This document shows positions 18,458 to 20,434 of a stretch of 20,434 nt of DNA, in pieces; the first letter of the stretch is position 1; the number at the start of each line of letters is the position of its first letter. The notes beneath the pieces are model-generated. The model worked only from the letters and a program-made list of their open reading frames with translations. It did not search any database and was not told the origin of the DNA. A program made the position numbers and the translations under genes. Location: IMG/VR virus record IMGVR_UViG_3300020160_000096, positions 1 through 20,434 of that record. One strand, written 5' to 3'. Origin of the DNA: a virus.

Positions 18458-20344
18458 GTGAAGTCTCTGGTAGTTCTTTTGCTTGGTTGTTTACTGAGTG
18501 TTTCAGTAGCACACTCACAAGTAGTGACAATTCCAATTCCTGGAAGTCCGCTGTCACTAAATGTTATGGCTAACCCACAGCCACTACAAAACATCAACAA
18601 TAATCCAGCAGCAACTGCTTATCAACTATGGGACGATGGTTACGCAAATGTACCATTAGGTTTCACTTTCCCATTCTTTGATAAGAACTTTACCAATTCT
18701 ACCATGTATAGTAATGGTGCTGTTCAGTTTGGTCCAGCTGTAACTGGGTTTCCAGCTAATAATACTTTTTGCTGTAATGGTATTACCATAGACAGAAATA
18801 CTCCATCCGCATATAATTATAGCATTCTTATGATGCAAGACGATTTGTATGGGGCTTCTGGTAATAATCACTATTCATTGGGTACAACAAATACAATGAC
18901 TTATGGATGGTATAATGTTGAGAGATTAGGTTCACCTCAAAACAAAACTAGTTTTGAATTAAAAGTTGACAGCACGGGTGGTATTGACATGCGTTGGACT
19001 GGTGCATTAGTATCATACAATTCACCAGCAATCGGAGTGATTGGTGATGCCTCTAAAGGAGAGTTTGCTGTTCTTCAGCAAGGTGGGCTTGCATCGAATA
19101 CTTTCTCAATTCCAGGATTGACTCAGTGGACTACTGGACAAAGTCCAGTTGTTATTGACCCATGCACAACAAATCCACTTTTTGCAACAACTTGTTCTGG
19201 ATATCAAGCTGCATATTTAGAACAGCAATGTTCGGCTAACTCATTGTACTCAACAAGCTGCTCTGGTTATCAAACTGCATATACCAATCAGCAATGTGCA
19301 ATCAATCCACTATACTCTGCATCTTGTTCTGGTTATGCTGACGCATATTATACTCAACAGTGTACAGCTAATCAACTATATGACACTGGATGTCCAGGTT
19401 ATGCAGCAGCTTACCTAGATCAACAATGCTCAATCAACCCATTATATTCTACAACTTGTACTGGTTACGCTGCAGCATATCATAATCAACAGTGTACTGC
19501 TAATCCTCTTTATTCTACAACTTGTACTGGTTACGCTGCAGCATATAAAGCACAACAATGTTCACTAGATGGATTGTATGATAGAACCTGCCCCAATTAT
19601 GCCACTGCTTATGCGACTAAAATGGTTCTTGAACAGCAAGGCACAGCATCAATAGTAGCAACTGCAGGTACAGTGGCACGAAACGATCCTGCCAATCAAC
19701 CTGTTTCTACAACAACTGTTTCAGCTACAGTTGGTTCCGATGGCGCAGTTTCTGTCGGAGTTTCAAAAACAGGTGATAGTAATGTGGACAAAGCAATTGC
19801 TCCTCCGCCACCAAGTACAAATTCTGCTGGATCACCAGCAGCAGTTCAGTTAGCACCACCCCCACCTGCTCCACAACAACAAATGGCTCAGAACGAACCA
19901 AAGGGTGGTGGTAAACAAGAGGAAAGAAAAGATGATGCTCCGAAAGGCACTGGAGGCAGTTCTCCGCCACAGAATACTAATACTGCTCAAGCGTCATCTG
20001 ATAAACCAGCAGCACCAACTGCTCGTCAAGCACTCCAAGAACGAAGAGAAGCTGCAGCAAAAGCAGAAGCAGTAGAAAAAGGTAAAGACCTTGCTAATCA
20101 AATGGGTAAGGCATCTGACTTGGAAGCGCAGAAAGCAGTTCAGAATGTAGTTATCCAAGCAATGGGTTTCACTCCTGGATTTGATGTATACAGCAGACAG
20201 ATGATAGTTCAACAACAGTTCTATCCATCGGTATCAGTTTATAATAATCAAAAGAATATTGATAATCGTTATACAGCAAGAATGTTTGGTGGCACTGACA
20301 GACTCCATAATCAGATGGTAGAGAAACAATATGAAGGTAGATAA
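18458..20344 (+). CDS. Large secreted protein with NIDO-like domain and seven Cys repeats
   Basis: The start is GTG at 18458, with AAGGA at 18446-18450. The 628-aa precursor has a signal peptide (about residues 1-20, ending AHS). Residues about 45-230 resemble the beta-rich domain of extracellular proteins with the pattern V-P-L-G-F-T-F-P-F-F and Y-S-N-G-A-V-Q-F-G (NIDO-like). Residues 236-389 form seven tandem 22-residue repeats, each with C at position 1 and C at position 11 followed by x-G-Y and ending A-Y-x-x-Q-Q. A Pro/Gly/Gln-rich disordered linker follows (about 430-530), then an Ala/Glu/Lys helical segment and a C-terminal domain with Y-S-R-Q-M-I-V-Q-Q-Q-F-Y. Such architecture suggests a surface or periplasmic protein made by the infected cell, or a secreted virion part. 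Function unknown. Confidence 0.75.
   Translation: MKSLVVLLLGCLLSVSVAHSQVVTIPIPGSPLSLNVMANPQPLQNINNNPAATAYQLWDDGYANVPLGFTFPFFDKNFTNSTMYSNGAVQFGPAVTGFPANNTFCCNGITIDRNTPSAYNYSILMMQDDLYGASGNNHYSLGTTNTMTYGWYNVERLGSPQNKTSFELKVDSTGGIDMRWTGALVSYNSPAIGVIGDASKGEFAVLQQGGLASNTFSIPGLTQWTTGQSPVVIDPCTTNPLFATTCSGYQAAYLEQQCSANSLYSTSCSGYQTAYTNQQCAINPLYSASCSGYADAYYTQQCTANQLYDTGCPGYAAAYLDQQCSINPLYSTTCTGYAAAYHNQQCTANPLYSTTCTGYAAAYKAQQCSLDGLYDRTCPNYATAYATKMVLEQQGTASIVATAGTVARNDPANQPVSTTTVSATVGSDGAVSVGVSKTGDSNVDKAIAPPPPSTNSAGSPAAVQLAPPPPAPQQQMAQNEPKGGGKQEERKDDAPKGTGGSSPPQNTNTAQASSDKPAAPTARQALQERREAAAKAEAVEKGKDLANQMGKASDLEAQKAVQNVVIQAMGFTPGFDVYSRQMIVQQQFYPSVSVYNNQKNIDNRYTARMFGGTDRLHNQMVEKQYEGR
19163..19624 (+). repeat. 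Seven tandem 66-bp units encoding Cys repeats
   Basis: Seven in-frame units of 66 bases encode C-x-x-N-P-L-Y-x-x-x-C-x-G-Y-x-x-A-Y-x-x-Q-Q with variation. Units 5 and 6 share an identical run of about 36 bases (19445-19480 and 19511-19546, 66 bases apart), which points to recent duplication or gene conversion. The other units have drifted in DNA but keep both Cys. Unit 7 is degenerate at its end (ATKM instead of xxQQ). Confidence 0.85.
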
Positions 20345-20434
20345 TGGATCCTATAACTATTGGTCTGGCTTTTGCTGCTGCTCAATCTGCTGTTAGTCAT
20401 ATAAAGCAAGCAGTTGCTCTTGGTAAAGATATAA
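20344..20434 (+). CDS. Conserved T4-like phage protein, 3'-truncated
   Basis: The ATG at 20344 overlaps the upstream stop (TAATG), and the frame stays open to the window edge, giving about 30 residues. The sequence M-D-P-I-T-I-G-L-A-F-A-A-A-Q-S-A, then H-I-K-Q-A-V, is the start of a protein I recognise as conserved in T4-like cyanophages and relatives, with a helical, probably coiled-coil body. Its function is unknown. The rest lies outside the window. Confidence 0.6.
   Translation, partial: MDPITIGLAFAAAQSAVSHIKQAVALGKDI

Noticed and set aside
19163-19624. Repeat array considered as CRISPR or regulatory iterons
   Set aside because: The units are contiguous without spacers, in frame, 66 bases long and encode conserved Cys residues, so they are protein repeats.

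Overview
The window looks like part of the genome of a T4-like myovirus, most probably an aquatic one of the kind known from marine and freshwater metagenomes. All genes lie on the + strand and are tightly packed, mostly with ATGA or TAATG stop/start overlaps. The sequence is AT-rich. The T4-type evidence is a gp61-like primase, a class I ribonucleotide reductase pair, copies of the T4 late-promoter box TATAAATA, and many small proteins I recognise as recurrent in T4-like phages of aquatic bacteria. The host cannot be named from the sequence; two-component spanins with a lipoprotein partner, plus several exported proteins, imply a Gram-negative host.

Left block (1-8010): a 5'-truncated gene, a 459-aa protein of unknown role with a weak nuclease-like signature, then a compact late operon behind an exact TATAAATA box. 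The operon encodes a cytidylyltransferase-like protein, a Dps-like mini-ferritin, a small Cys/Lys-rich protein (DUF6321-like), a very His-rich protein carrying the motif series of covalent nucleotidyltransferases/ligases (DUF6267-like), and an 1158-aa multidomain protein. Four of these five proteins begin with a short leader resembling the T4 capsid-targeting sequence. The 1158-aa protein contains about ten I/L-x-E tripeptides at apparent module junctions, the cleavage signature of the T4 prohead protease gp21. I infer a set of proteins, including a polyprotein, that is targeted into the prohead, cut there and possibly ejected into the host. This is the most novel-looking system in the window.

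Middle block (8042-10561): a strongly translated virion protein followed by a clear hairpin terminator, two conserved T4-like proteins, and a lysis cassette with an inner-membrane spanin, an outer-membrane lipoprotein spanin and an XhlA-like coiled-coil/membrane protein.

Nucleotide and replication block (10602-16226): a promoter-like region with a MotA-box resemblance, primase (gp61), ThyX, NrdA, a 2-oxoglutarate/Fe(II) oxygenase inserted between NrdA and NrdB, a 49-aa zinc-ribbon protein and a GIY-YIG-like nuclease whose start codon overlaps a hairpin loop. Together they supply primers, dTMP and deoxynucleotides for phage DNA replication.

Right block (16223-20434): membrane and exported proteins: a coiled-coil membrane protein, a DUF4337-like membrane protein, a small secreted protein, a large secreted protein with seven 22-residue Cys repeats, and the start of another conserved gene. 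No tRNA, CRISPR array or insertion sequence was seen, and no gene-free stretch exceeds 70 bases.
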